From Dictyostelium firmibasis (lineage: Eukaryota; Evosea; Eumycetozoa; Dictyosteliales; Dictyosteliaceae): a stretch of DNA of 64,000 bases. Location: positions 2,392,501-2,456,500 of the forward strand of contig CM069766.1 in assembly GCA_036169595.1 (NCBI GenBank), in the 5' to 3' direction. Below are positions 25,710-35,552 of this stretch, piece by piece. The notes under the pieces were generated by a model that worked only from the letters and a program-made list of their open reading frames with translations, was not told the origin of the DNA and searched no databases. The position numbers were made by a program, and so were the translations under genes. The first letter of the stretch is position 1. Each line of letters begins with the position of its first letter.

Positions 25710-26724
25710 TTACAATAAAAAAAAAAAAATAGTTTTGTACTCGGTTTGATTTTTTTCCTGGTTTTTTAGGTTAATAAGGGTGATTCTTTTGTCTCAGTGT
25801 GGATTTTAGGTTAATTAACACTCGAGCGGGTTAGATAGAAAGTTATTTTTTTTTTTTAAACCGAATATAAAAGTTCTTAGGTTCACTCTCCTCCAAATAG
25901 CATCGTTTTTTTAAAATTTTCAAAATACATTTTTTTAAATATTGAAATTACATTTTTTAAAGCGATATTAACATTTTAAACGTGCAATTCATCAATTTTA
26001 CTTAGATTTTTTTTTTTTTTTTTTGAAAAAGAAAAAGACGATAGTTGTTTGTGATCTACTTCGGAAGTTGAATTTTTTTAAACTCCGAGCTCCAAGTATT
26101 CTAAATTTTTCTAGTTTTTTCTTTATCCAAACGGTATTTCCTTAGGGTTTGAAATTCTTTTGGTTCATTCTTAATTGTCGATTTACTGTTTTAGTTAGTA
26201 TATTCCACTCGGCATCTCTTGCTCTATATTTGATAAGCTATTTTTTTTGAAGTAATTGTTATTCTCTCTCGTTTATTTTGAGTTGATTTCTTCTGTACCA
26301 GGTCATCTCCATTATTGCATCTATTGTTGGAGTTGAATTTTCATTTTAAACTCATTAAGTATTTTTTTTTTAAAATTGTAATAAACACGAACAAATAATG
26401 ATCAAACCACCTAAGGTTTAGTCCAAGGTTAGAAGCCGAAGGTCAAAAGAGAAGGTTCCAACAGAACATAACCTTTAGGTTCTTAGGGGAATAATTTACT
26501 ATAAAAAGAAATAAATAATAAAAAATATTCATTGGTTCATTATCATTAACACGTAAAACATATAAAGAGTCTTTAATTATTATTATTAATTGGAAAAATA
26601 ATATCTATATGTATATATAATAATCAAGGGTCACAAACTATTATTATAAGAGATAAAAAGTATATACATAGATATAGGTTACGCGAAATTTTACAAATAG
26701 AAAAATTTTTTTTTTTTTTTTTTT
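25710..26724. other. Non-coding stretch of unusual composition, possible retroelement debris
   Basis: This kilobase is clearly richer in G+C and less homopolymeric than normal spacers here, but no frame stays open. On the minus strand 26040-26340 keeps coding-like codons (see the mobile-element entry). About 26400-26480 (ACCACCTAAGGTTTAGTCC; AGGTTCCAACAGAAC) also looks like a relic. The rest, including 26640-26700 before a T run, I cannot assign. Confidence 0.5.
26040..26340 (-). mobile_element. Possible fossil of a non-LTR retrotransposon ORF
   Basis: Reading the minus strand gives broken but coding-like peptides: EMTWYRRNQLKINERE, then KYRARDAEWNILTKTVNRQ, then GNTVWIKKKLEKFRILGAR, with stops between. 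The R-R/R-D-x-E-W ... V-N-R-x-L-R pattern is like the linker between endonuclease and reverse transcriptase in non-LTR elements. In Dictyostelium these (TRE family) integrate near tRNA genes, and two tRNA genes lie 1.2-2.4 kb away. This is pattern recognition only; the catalytic reverse-transcriptase YxDD box is not present. Confidence 0.3.
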
Positions 26725-26888
26725 TAATAACCTCATCCAATTGGATGTGTTCGAATCTATTTTTTATTTATTAATTATTTTAATTTGAATTTTTTTTTCT
26801 GTGATCACGTTAATTCGTGGTATGACCAAGACTTGAGCCAAGGCCACGGAGGCTGTGTTATTCAGTGAAACCACTATGCTCAGCCCCC
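26725..26888 (-). repeat. tRNA-like repeat, copy 1 (A box and B box on minus strand)
   Basis: About 165 bp, repeated 199 bp downstream. On the minus strand it has an RNA polymerase III-type A box (GAGCATAGTGG, 26871-26881) and a B box (GGCTCAAGTCT, 26829-26839) about 31 bases apart, then a perfect CCACG/CGTGG hairpin. It does not fold into a proper tRNA cloverleaf. It is best read as a decayed tRNA or a tRNA-derived SINE-like unit. Compared with copy 2 its boxes are more diverged. Its A-box end runs into a C14 tract. Confidence 0.6.
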
Positions 26889-26897
26889 CCCCCCCCC
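26884..26897 (+). repeat. C14 homopolymer
   Basis: A run of fourteen C residues lies at the end of the first tRNA-like repeat. Poly-A/T is everywhere in this sequence, but a C or G run of this length occurs nowhere else in the window. The second repeat copy has only five to six C at the equivalent place. Confidence 0.95.
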
Positions 26898-26923
26898 AAC
26901 TTTTTTCTTTTTTTTTTTTTTTT

Positions 26924-27092
26924 TAATAACCTCATCCAATTGGATGTGTTCGAATCTAGTTTTTATTTATTAATTATTTTAATTTTAATTTTTTTTTTTT
27001 CTGTGACCACGTTAATTCGTGGTATGACCAAGACTTGAACCAAGGCCATGGAGGCTGTGTTATTCTGTGTGAAACCACTATGCTAAGCCCCC
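26924..27092 (-). repeat. tRNA-like repeat, copy 2 (better-preserved A and B boxes)
   Basis: Direct repeat of 26725-26888 with a few substitutions and small indels. On the minus strand the A box TAGCATAGTGG (27075-27085) fits the consensus TRGYNNARYGG exactly. The B box GGTTCAAGTCT (27031-27041) fits GGTTCRANTCC except for the last base. The two boxes are 33 bases apart. The 3' side again has the CCACG/CGTGG hairpin. No functional cloverleaf can be drawn, so this is a tRNA-derived repeat or pseudo-tRNA and not a tRNA gene. Confidence 0.6.
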
Positions 27093-27131
27093 TACTGATT
27101 TTTTTCTTTTTTTTTCCTTATTTATTTTTGA

Positions 27132-27275
27132 AATGTGATAATTCGAACAAGATTATCTTTTAACATCGTAGAACCATTACAACAAAAGGGAATATTCGAT
27201 ATTTATTCATCTCAAGTTACCTTATCTAACCTGACCTTATTAAACCTCCAAATATGCTTTATAGCAGTTCATTAC
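27132..27275 (+). repeat. 144-bp direct repeat, copy 1
   Basis: Matches 27352-27495 with one difference (C versus G at 27257/27477). It begins AATGTGATAATTCG, contains a GATAAT...ATTATC inverted pair, and ends GCAGTTCATTACA. No coding sense is apparent. Such high identity implies a recent duplication or conversion. Confidence 0.9.
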
Positions 27276-27328
27276 ATTATCCCCCCTTTAAATTTATAAA
27301 TTCCAGAGACTCATCTGGAGAATGGGCA

Positions 27329-27339
27329 GGAATCGAACC
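27329..27339 (-). promoter_or_regulatory. Orphan B-box consensus
   Basis: On the minus strand this reads GGTTCGATTCC, an exact match to the tRNA B-box consensus, but no tRNA lies around it. It sits in the 76 bp between the two 144-bp repeats. It may be a remnant of a lost tRNA or of an external B box. Confidence 0.45.
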
Positions 27340-27351
27340 GAGGATGTCGCC

Positions 27352-27495
27352 AATGTGATAATTCGAACAAGATTATCTTTTAACATCGTAGAACCATTAC
27401 AACAAAAGGGAATATTCGATATTTATTCATCTCAAGTTACCTTATCTAACCTGACCTTATTAAACCTCCAAATATGGTTTATAGCAGTTCATTAC
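27352..27495 (+). repeat. 144-bp direct repeat, copy 2
   Basis: Second copy of 27132-27275, ending 17 bp before the plus-strand tRNA-Asp gene. Its position just upstream of a tRNA fits insertion-site duplication or debris of a tRNA-targeting retroelement, but that is inference. Confidence 0.9.
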
Positions 27496-27512
27496 AGAAA
27501 ATCCATCAAATG

Positions 27513-27584
27513 TCCTTGTTGGTCTAGTGGTGAGGATTTTCGCCTGTCACGCGAAAGGCCCGGGTTCAATTCCCGGACAGGGAG
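27513..27584 (+). tRNA. tRNA-Asp (anticodon GTC)
   Basis: 72 bases fold into a standard cloverleaf. The acceptor stem pairs TCCTTGT with ACAGGGA (one T-G wobble), with discriminator G. The A box is TGGTCTAGTGG. The anticodon arm is TTCGC-CTGTCAC-GCGAA with anticodon GTC, and the T arm is CCGGG-TTCAATT-CCCGG. No intron and no encoded CCA. A T5 tract follows two bases later as a polymerase III terminator. An identical copy lies on the other strand at 28670-28741. Confidence 0.97.
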
Positions 27585-27616
27585 CTTTTTATACGGGGGT
27601 TCACTTCGTGGTCGTG

Positions 27617-27627
27617 GGTTCGACCCC
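27617..27627 (+). promoter_or_regulatory. External B box of the plus-strand tRNA-Asp
   Basis: GGTTCGACCCC lies 33 bp downstream of the tRNA end and matches the B-box consensus. Dictyostelium tRNA genes are known to carry such an extra B box 3' of the gene, which can act in polymerase III factor binding and in targeting of TRE3-type retrotransposons. The matching position at the second tRNA-Asp supports the call. Confidence 0.7.
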
Positions 27628-27659
27628 TTGAGTATTAAAAAAGTTGCAAGACAGGATAA

Positions 27660-28259
27660 TACAAAAAATTTAAAAATGGTGAGGTAAAAAAAAAAAAGAC
27701 AGTAGGATACACTTCACTCCGGATTTCTTTAAATAACACCGCCAATAGACCTTGCGTCTTTTCATAGGTAAAAAAAAATTCTCGTCGAACCACACAAATT
27801 CGACCTTAAAGAGATCTTGAAACAATAAAGAGAATTTTTTAAATAAGCCTCGAAAATTACACTAAAAACAATTAAAAAAAACATATTACAAATAGCATAT
27901 TGTTATATAATAAAAAAAAAAAAAAAGATCATACTTATAGCAAACCCATATGGCGTTGTGAGTGGCAATGATCCATATGATCACCTATTTTTTCGGCGAC
28001 TGTCCCACATCACTAAACTAAAATTGACTTCAAATGGTCTAGATTGATGCTATTTTTCAGGGATGTATTTAGTAGAATTTTGGGTGGTTTTGTGTGTGGT
28101 ATGTGGTGGCAGTTCCACATGTTATTTAGATTTGAAATATTTTTTCCTACATGGTGTTGCGAGTGGCTGTGAGGCCAGTTTTGATTGTATAGGTGTTGAA
28201 TGAGAGAGCGATTTTGGAATATTAAATGTTGATAAATTTTGTACATTGTGAGTTGACAA

Positions 28260-28291
<32 letters not shown>

Positions 28292-28660
28292 TAAAGATTA
28301 TTGTTTGACCTTAGTCTTTAACAATAATAAAGTTTATTATTTTTTTAATAGTTAATTTAATTAATGTTCATTATATGATACTTTTACGTTTATATGAAAA
28401 AGTCAACAATCACATTATTAGGGAGAGAATTTCTTAATATACAGTATTTTTTTGAAATCCTGTTTTTGATTATTTTTATATTATTATTATAAGGTGAGTT
28501 GTCAAATTCATAGTACATTTGCTGAGCTTTGATGTTTGCCTTTTCCTGTGTGAAGTTTCAGGGGTCGAATTTTAATTTACAAATCTATGCCCAGATGTTG
28601 TGAAGAAGTATGGATATGTGGTGTGATCCGGAGTCGAACTAGTGACTTCAATTTTCGTTT
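27660..28660. other. Sequence between two facing tRNA-Asp genes
   Basis: No gene. Mixed composition with two related short segments, GGCGTTGTGAGTGGC (27954-27968) and GGTGTTGCGAGTGGC (about 28152-28166), and another B-box-like site at 27781-27791 on the minus strand (GGTTCGACGAG). It may be a degraded insertion that separates the two tRNA genes. The minus-strand open frame at 28013-28246 is short and compositionally odd and I do not call it a gene. Confidence 0.45.
28630..28640 (-). promoter_or_regulatory. External B box of the minus-strand tRNA-Asp
   Basis: On the minus strand this reads AGTTCGACTCC, one base off the B-box consensus. It starts about 30 bp beyond the tRNA-Asp 3' end, almost the same spacing as at the other tRNA. 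Confidence 0.65.
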
Positions 28661-28669
28661 AATGAAAAG

Positions 28670-28741
28670 CTCCCTGTCCGGGAATTGAACCCGGGCCTTT
28701 CGCGTGACAGGCGAAAATCCTCACCACTAGACCAACAAGGA
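28670..28741 (-). tRNA. tRNA-Asp (anticodon GTC), second copy
   Basis: Base-for-base identical to 27513-27584 but on the opposite strand, so the two genes point at each other over 1.1 kb. All cloverleaf features, anticodon GTC and the discriminator G are the same. A T4 tract follows the gene (GAGCTTTTC). Confidence 0.97.
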
Positions 28742-29624
28742 TATTTTATGATTTTCAAAAAATTATAAGGAAAAAAATATAAAAAAAAAAGAAAATTTAT
28801 TAATTTTTGAAAAAAGTGGCATTGTGTACTTTCCCATTTATTAATTTTTTTTTTTATTTTATCTCCTATTATTAATAGTAAATAGACGATGCAACAGTCA
28901 GTATTCAAAATTTATCTGTCATTTTTTTTATTTGAGACTATTTCTTGCCAAACATTATTTCTTTTGTATTAGTTTTTTTGATGTTTATTTTTAACTTTGA
29001 GATTTAACTTTTGTTAGAATTAGTTAAATAAAAATTTTATTAATAAAAAAAATAAAATAACTCTGCCCTATTTTTATTTCTATTTAATGTTTGTATAGAA
29101 GATGATAGTTTTGAGGGTTGGTTATTGTTTTTTTGTTTGGAATTATTTTTTTTTATATATATAGTTTTTCGTGTTCAAGGAATAATTTCTTGATTGATTT
29201 GGAATATTGTCAAAGATTTTTTTTTTAAGTTGGTTGGGTGTTTTTGCTATACCATGTTTTGATAATGGTGTCGCATTGTATTTACTCTTTAAAGTCTTCA
29301 TCTGATAAAAGGCTGAAAATGTAAAATTCAAATATAAGTAGTAAATTATTTTTCTTAGACAAAAAATGTTAATATTTTTTATTTTTTTATTTGGGGCAGG
29401 TGAAAAATTATAAAAATTATGTATCTTTAACCCATTGCAATGAATCCAATTTTTTTTTTTTTTTTGTAAACTATTAATATTTTATTTTTATCTTCAAATT
29501 GAATTAATTTTTTTTTTATAAAGTTGGTAAAAGATGAAATAGAAAAAAAAATTACATTTTATAAGAGTTTTGTGTTTTTTTTTTTTTTTTATTATTTTAT
29601 AGAATTTTAAACAAACAAAACAAT
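28742..29624. other. Spacer between tRNA-Asp and eIF5A
   Basis: A/T-rich with scattered complex bits and no supported gene. The minus-strand frame at 29143-29331 (62 codons) has mixed residues but no start context or homology that I recognise. Confidence 0.5.
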
Positions 29625-30104
29625 TTAATTGTTGCTAACTTTGACAGAGACAACACCTTCTTTACCTAAGGCAGAGATGACTGAAACTAATGGTTCCTTA
29701 CCATCTTTTAAGATTTGTTCAATTTCTTTACCAATGTCATCTTCTGGGAGTGGGAGATCTTCCTTGACTTCACCAGAGGCATCTAAGAGTGATAAGTAAC
29801 CATCTTGGATATCCATAACGGTGTATTCCTTTCTGCTGACATTTGGTACATCAATGTTGTGGGTTGATGGGCAAATTTCTTCGTATTTCTTGGCGGTGAA
29901 AATATCGATAGCAGTGATGTTAACTTTAGCGTGACCGTGTTTACCGGTTTTGGAAGTTGACATATCAACAATCTTACATGGGAAACCTCTAATGACGACG
30001 AAACCGTTCTTTCTTAATGCTGAACATTGAATTGGGTAAGTTAATGAAGCACCTGAACCGGCTTGGGTGTATTCTTCGACGTCTAAAGCTTCGTTATCTG
30101 ACAT
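29625..30104 (-). CDS. eif5a: Translation factor eIF5A
   Basis: A single exon encodes 159 aa, the normal length. The N-terminal SH3-like domain carries the hypusine loop STSKTGKHGHAK; Lys55 is the residue expected to be converted to hypusine by deoxyhypusine synthase and hydroxylase. CSALRKNGFVV, ICPSTHNIDVPNV and IQDGYLSLLDASGEV are near-identical to animal and yeast eIF5A, and the C-terminal OB-fold is complete. It resolves ribosome stalls at proline-rich stretches and aids termination, in the cytosol. Codon use is more G/C-ending than its neighbours, as expected for a highly expressed gene. A G/C-rich element sits about 175 bp upstream. Confidence 0.98.
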   Translation of the reverse strand: MSDNEALDVEEYTQAGSGASLTYPIQCSALRKNGFVVIRGFPCKIVDMSTSKTGKHGHAKVNITAIDIFTAKKYEEICPSTHNIDVPNVSRKEYTVMDIQDGYLSLLDASGEVKEDLPLPEDDIGKEIEQILKDGKEPLVSVISALGKEGVVSVKVSNN

Positions 30105-30279
30105 TTTATGTTGTTAAATTCTTTAAAAAATAATTAGCAATGAATTTTATTTATTAAAAAAAAATAAAAAAAAATTTAAAAAAAAAGTGTGTTGATTTTT
30201 TTTTCACAAAAAAAAAAAAAAAATAAAAAAATAAAAAAAATAATAAATAAAATATTTTGTAAAAAAAAAAAAAAATCAA

Positions 30280-30300
30280 GGTGTGGGCGTGATGGGTGTT
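30280..30300 (-). promoter_or_regulatory. GT/CA-rich element upstream of eIF5A
   Basis: GGTGTGGGCGTGATGGGTGTT stands out as a G-rich island in pure A/T about 175 bp upstream of the eIF5A start. It resembles the GT-rich (G-box) elements that control many Dictyostelium genes. Function is inferred from position and composition only. Confidence 0.4.
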
Positions 30301-32338
30301 GAACTTTTTTATTATTATTATTATTATTATTATTCTAAAAAAAATTTGTTATTAAATTTTTATAGAAAAATAATTTGAAATTTTAAATTGATTGGAATAA
30401 ATTATTATATTTATAAATGAACAATTTCATTATTTTTTATTATTACTTTTTTTTATTTTTCATTATCAAATTTTTTATTTTTTTTATTTTTCATTATCAA
30501 ATTTTTTTTATTTTATTTTTATTTCTTTTGAATTCTTACTATAATTCATTTTTATTCTTTATTCTTTTTTTATAAATTTTTATTTATTTTTTATATAAAC
30601 AACACATGATGTTAAAAAAAAAAAAAAAAGTATACAATTTCGTTGAGATACTTTACCTGCTATAAAAATTACAAAAATAAAAAAAAAAAAAAAAATTCAA
30701 AAACACGGTGAAAAAAAAACTAAAAAAAAAAAAAAAAATTAAAAAAAAATAAATTTTTTAAAAAAAATAATAAAAGAAAAAAAAAAAAAATAAAAAATAA
30801 AAAAACGAGACTGGCAACTGAATTTCAAATAAATAGTTAAAAATAAAATTTCATTTTTTTTTTTTTTATTACTTACGATTCTTTTGAAAAAGAGAGAGAG
30901 AGAGAGATAATTTAAAATTGTTTGTTTAAGAATTTATAATTTAATAAAATAACTATTATATTTTCTAATGGTATTGATTCTATACATAAAATTCATAAGA
31001 AATAAACTTTTAAGTATAAAAGAGTTTGTTTTTGAAGGAAATTGTTTTATTATTTTAGGTTAACCCTTTTTATATTAAATTATTGTTTAATGATTTTTTT
31101 TCCACAATTTAAAAACAAAGGAAATTTCTCAGAAGTTTATATTTAAAATTCGCAAAATTTTTTTTTTTTATATGAAAAAAAAGATTTTTAATTGTTTTTC
31201 AATATTGGATCTATATTAATTTTAAAAAATGAGAAGGATTGAAGAATCCTATATTATTTATTAATAAATAATATTATTTTTTTTTTACCATATTATTATT
31301 TTGTGTCACTTTTTTTTTTTTCAACTCAAGCAACTCTTTTTAAATTTTTAATTATTTTTTTATTTTCAAAAGTTTTTTTTTATTTTAAATCATTTCTAAA
31401 CTTATAATATATGATTGAAATCATTTGATATTCAATTATTAAATTATTTATTATTATTAGTTTCTTAATTTTAGTTTTATTTACATGTGTATTATTTTTA
31501 TTTATTATTATTATTTACTTAAAGAAAGGAATCTATTTGGAAACATAAATTTGCATCATAGGAGATTTTTTTTTTTTTTTTTTCATAAAAATTATTCAAA
31601 ACAACCAAAATTTTGTTTTATTTTTTTTTTTACATAGGTGTTGTAAAAATAACTTTTATCATTTTTTCTTCAAATTTTACTATTTAAATATTTTTTTACA
31701 AATTTTTTTTTCAATTTTTATTTATTTATAAGTTTAAATGATAAAATTAAAATTAAAAAAATTAATATATTAATATCGTTTGGAATATTCAACATATTAT
31801 CAATCAGTGATTAGTTGTTGAAATTTTTAATCATTCAAAGAATCTACAAATAATTATGAAGCAAATACTTGGTTGTGGTAAAAAAATTTTATTCACGATG
31901 AACTAAAAAACAAATAAAAAAAAAAAAAAAAAAAGAATTCAAGAGGAAATAAATATGTTTACAGTGAAATTAGTTTGAAAGAAATATATTAATTTTTTTT
32001 TAAAATTTTTTTTTGTTTGTTATTAAGGATTATAGCATCATTAATTTTATTTTTAAACCATCACTGGGATATTTTTGGTGCATTTTTGTTTTTATCGTCC
32101 CAACACCTATAGCAAATATTCAATTTTTTTTTTTTAAAAAAAAAAATTTTACTCAAAATATCGACAGGGTGGTGCAAAAATAAAAAAACAACCTATCATA
32201 AAAAAAAAAATATCAAAACATTTTTTTGTCCAATCACGACTTTATGTGTTTTAAAGCATTTTTGGCTATCTTCAATTCTAAAGATTTTTTTTTTTTTTTT
32301 ATATTTTATATTTTAATGTTTTTAAGTCATCAAAAACT

Positions 32339-32385
<47 letters not shown>

Positions 32386-32403
32386 TTAATTTTCAAAATA
32401 AAA
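30301..32403. other. 2.1-kb A/T-rich spacer without a recognisable gene
   Basis: Long intergenic region between the divergent eIF5A (-) and PLC-X (+) genes. It contains homopolymer tracts (for example A40 around 32341-32380), a (GA)n run at 30891-30906, and islands near 32030-32110 and 32160-32290 with non-repetitive sequence. No coding frame, tRNA or known RNA was seen. Small RNAs or promoters could hide in the islands. Confidence 0.5.
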
Positions 32404-34825
32404 ATGGAAGAAATAGGATTTGTATTTATTTTTTATTATTTATTTGTTTTTTTATTAATTACTAAGTTTTTCTTTTTCTTTTTCTTTTTTTTTTTTTTTT
32501 TTTTTTTTTCTTTTTCTTTTCTTTTTCTTTTTCTATACTCTCCCTCTAAAATTTATAATTATTATACAAAATGATTAGGATATTAAAAAAGAAAATAAAA
32601 ATCTAATAAGTAATGAAAATATTTTAAAAGAATTAAATGAAAAGTATAATAATAGTTCAATTGAAGAATTAGAGAAATCATTATTAATTCAAAATAAAAA
32701 ACCAATTGAAATTAGTTTTATTTCAAAAAGAATTGAAGATATTAATGAAAAATTAATTATTGAAAAATATAAATCATTAATAACTGATACATTTTCAATT
32801 AAAGACGAAAATAATTTATCACCAAAAACCAAAGACATTTTATTAAAAAATTCATCATTTTCATCCACATCGACAACTCCAAAAACAGCAACAACGACAA
32901 CAACAGAGGCAACAGCATCATTAAGTTTTGGTGTTTGTGATGATAATAAAATTAATAGTTTAAAAGTATTAAATCAACCAACTATTTCAAAATCATTAAG
33001 AAATACAACATTATCATCAACTACTATAAATGATACAAAACAAATTTCAATCCAATTTTCAAAAAGTAAAGATGGTTTTGATACAATTAACATTGTTTGG
33101 AAAGATGCAGCAAATTATGAATCACAAGATTGGGTTGCACTTTATAATTATGAAGATGCAGATTCAGGTTGTTATGTAACAAATACTTGGTATTGGGCAA
33201 GTAAATATACTAATGGTATTGTTGAAACTGGTGTAGTTTATGATGCCAATAGAGTTCAACAAGTAAGATATTATAACGGTAATAGAGATCTTATTAGTAG
33301 TTATACAATCAAAAGTAAATGTTGGATTGATATAACTGGTGACCTTGGTAGTCCACTTCAAGTTGTTTGGCCAAATTCTTCAACCGCTAATGGATCAGAT
33401 GTCATTTCAATTCATAGTTGCGGTAATAATGAACCATCCGATATCTCTAAAGCTATGTCTAGTGTCTATGCAAATAGTAGCGATGGTAATTGGATATCTA
33501 GTGATACTATTAATAAAGGTTTACCATATTATGCAGTTTATTGGACATTAATAGATGGTGGTTTATATATAAAGCAAGCATGTTCAAAAGTTTTACCAGC
33601 AGTCCATAGAAAAATTGCAATAGGTGAATATTGTTTAAGTAGCAACAGTTCTAAAGTTTCGATTGCCGCATTCTATGATTCAAATTCAGTTGATAAAAAC
33701 GATTTAATTTATATCACAAATAATAAACCAAAAGATCGAAATAGTGCAGGTCCGGGATATTTAGCAAAAGAGGGCAAAGGTATTGTTATTGTGAACATTT
33801 TGGCTTCTCCTTCTCAAGTAGAGAATTATTGGGCAACTTATTGTAGTTATGATTATGAAAATGATGAATATTATATTCGTGAACAAATTTCCTCTTTTGA
33901 TTATTATTGTTGGATCACTGATAATTATATTAAATTAAAAGATAGAAAAGTTAGAAAATTAATTTTACCTGGCTCTCATGACTCAGCTACCTATGATATT
34001 GAAACTGGTTCAAAAAGATCACCTGATGGTATCAATGTAAATTCACCAGATTCTTTATTAATACCTTGGTCAAAAACTCAATCATCAACCATTTATAAAC
34101 AATTATGTTATGGTATTAGATATTTTGATCTTAGAGTAGCTAGTAATCAATTTGAATTATGTATTATTCATAATTTTTATTCTTGTACTGTTGGGGAAGT
34201 TTTGGATGACATTTTCAAATACTCTTCAAAAAATCCCAATGAAGTTATAATTCTTCATTGGAGTCATCTTTATTTCCTTTCAGAAGATGATAACAAAAGA
34301 TTAATGAAAATGATTTTAACGAAACTAGGTAAATTACTATCAAATAGTAATAAAGGTACTGATGTTAAAGTTGGTGATTTATCAGGTACTCCAATCATTT
34401 GTATTTATGATGATTCACCTGACCCTTCACTTATTACTATCAAAGATAATCGTAAAAAAATACCAGATACTCTTATTCGTGATCCAAGATTTTGGGATTC
34501 ATCAGTAATTTCAACAGAATATGAAACCTCAAGATATCATAACTTTGAATCTGTATTAAGGTTTTTAAAAAGTAGAATTAATGTACCAAAAAGAAAAGTT
34601 TTCTATGTTTATCAAGCAATTTTAACAATTGAATTCTCTTTGAATTTCTTTCTTCGCTCTTTATTATCTTGGACAGTTGATCATCGTAATCAATTTAATC
34701 AATTCTTTGATGATCTTGAAACTTTTGCTTCACCAACAAATATTATAATGACCGATTTCGTTACATTTTATCCACTAACATCATATTGTATTCGTAGAAA
34801 TACTCTAGAATATATTGATAATTAA
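32404..34825 (+). CDS. PI-PLC X-domain protein (PLCXD-like) with a novel N-terminal half
   Basis: Two exons, 32404-32421 (MEEIGF) and 32579-34825, in phase 0 give 754 aa. The tiny first exon has the only upstream ATG in frame, a GTATTT donor, and a 157-base intron ending in TTAG. The C-terminal part is a phosphatidylinositol-specific PLC X-type domain of the PLCXD/bacterial kind: LPGSHDSATYD with His473, YGIRYFDLRV, IIHNFYSCTVGEVL with His537, and EVIILHWSHLY. Both catalytic-type histidines are present, with no EF-hand, Y box or C2 domain. Residues about 150-440 look like two beta-sandwich units (DGFDTINIVWKDAANYESQDWVALY; PLQVVWPNSSTANGSDVISIHSC). There is no signal peptide. The substrate could be phosphoinositides or GPI-like lipids. 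Confidence 0.88.
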
Positions 34826-35517
34826 ATTAAAAAATTTTTAAAAAAAAAATATAAAAAAAAAAAAAATAAATAAATAAATAAACTAAACAAAAATAACCAA
34901 ATCTCGAGATAAAAAACAATAATTTATTTAATAAAGATTTTGTTTTTATTTTAATCTTTCAGAATGATAAATTAATTTTTTTATATTTTTTTTTATTGTT
35001 TTTAATTTTTTCTACAATAATATAAAAAAATCCTATTTCGTCAAGAATACTTACTATTTATAAGTCTAATAAATCTATTTGCTCAATTAGTTACTATATT
35101 CATATGTAATAAGCAAACGGAATTATAAATGTATTGTATCACCTAATAGCATTTGGTATGGCTAATATTAATAATATCCTTTTTTATGCAATTAAAAACG
35201 AATCTCCAATTTTTCATCCAAATTAAGGATTATTGATAAATTTTTAAATTTGTAACATCATAAAGAAAAAAAGTAGGTTGTTAATTTTAGGCAAAGATCC
35301 AATTGAATAGATTAATTTTTTAAAAACTGATTTTTTTTCCAATGCATTCATGTTTATTTATAGTTCCTATTATAGTTTTTTATTTAATTGTTTGAGTTGT
35401 GTAACACACGATTTTGGAATTGTTTTTTTTTTTCATTCTTTTTCTTTGTATTGCGCTTTTTTTTAAAATTTTTAAAATTTTTTTTTTCATTTTATTTTAT
35501 TTTTTTTTTTTGTCTCT

Positions 35518-35552
<35 letters not shown>

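Noticed and set aside
27322-27687. 121-codon plus-strand frame across tRNA-Asp
   Set aside because: The tRNA gene itself and the 144-bp repeat create the open frame; it has no protein-like features.
28648-28908. 86-codon minus-strand frame over the second tRNA-Asp
   Set aside because: Same cause: it reads through the tRNA gene.
29143-29331. 62-codon minus-strand frame between tRNA-Asp and eIF5A
   Set aside because: Too short, no homology recognised, and flanked by ordinary spacer; it cannot be supported as a gene.
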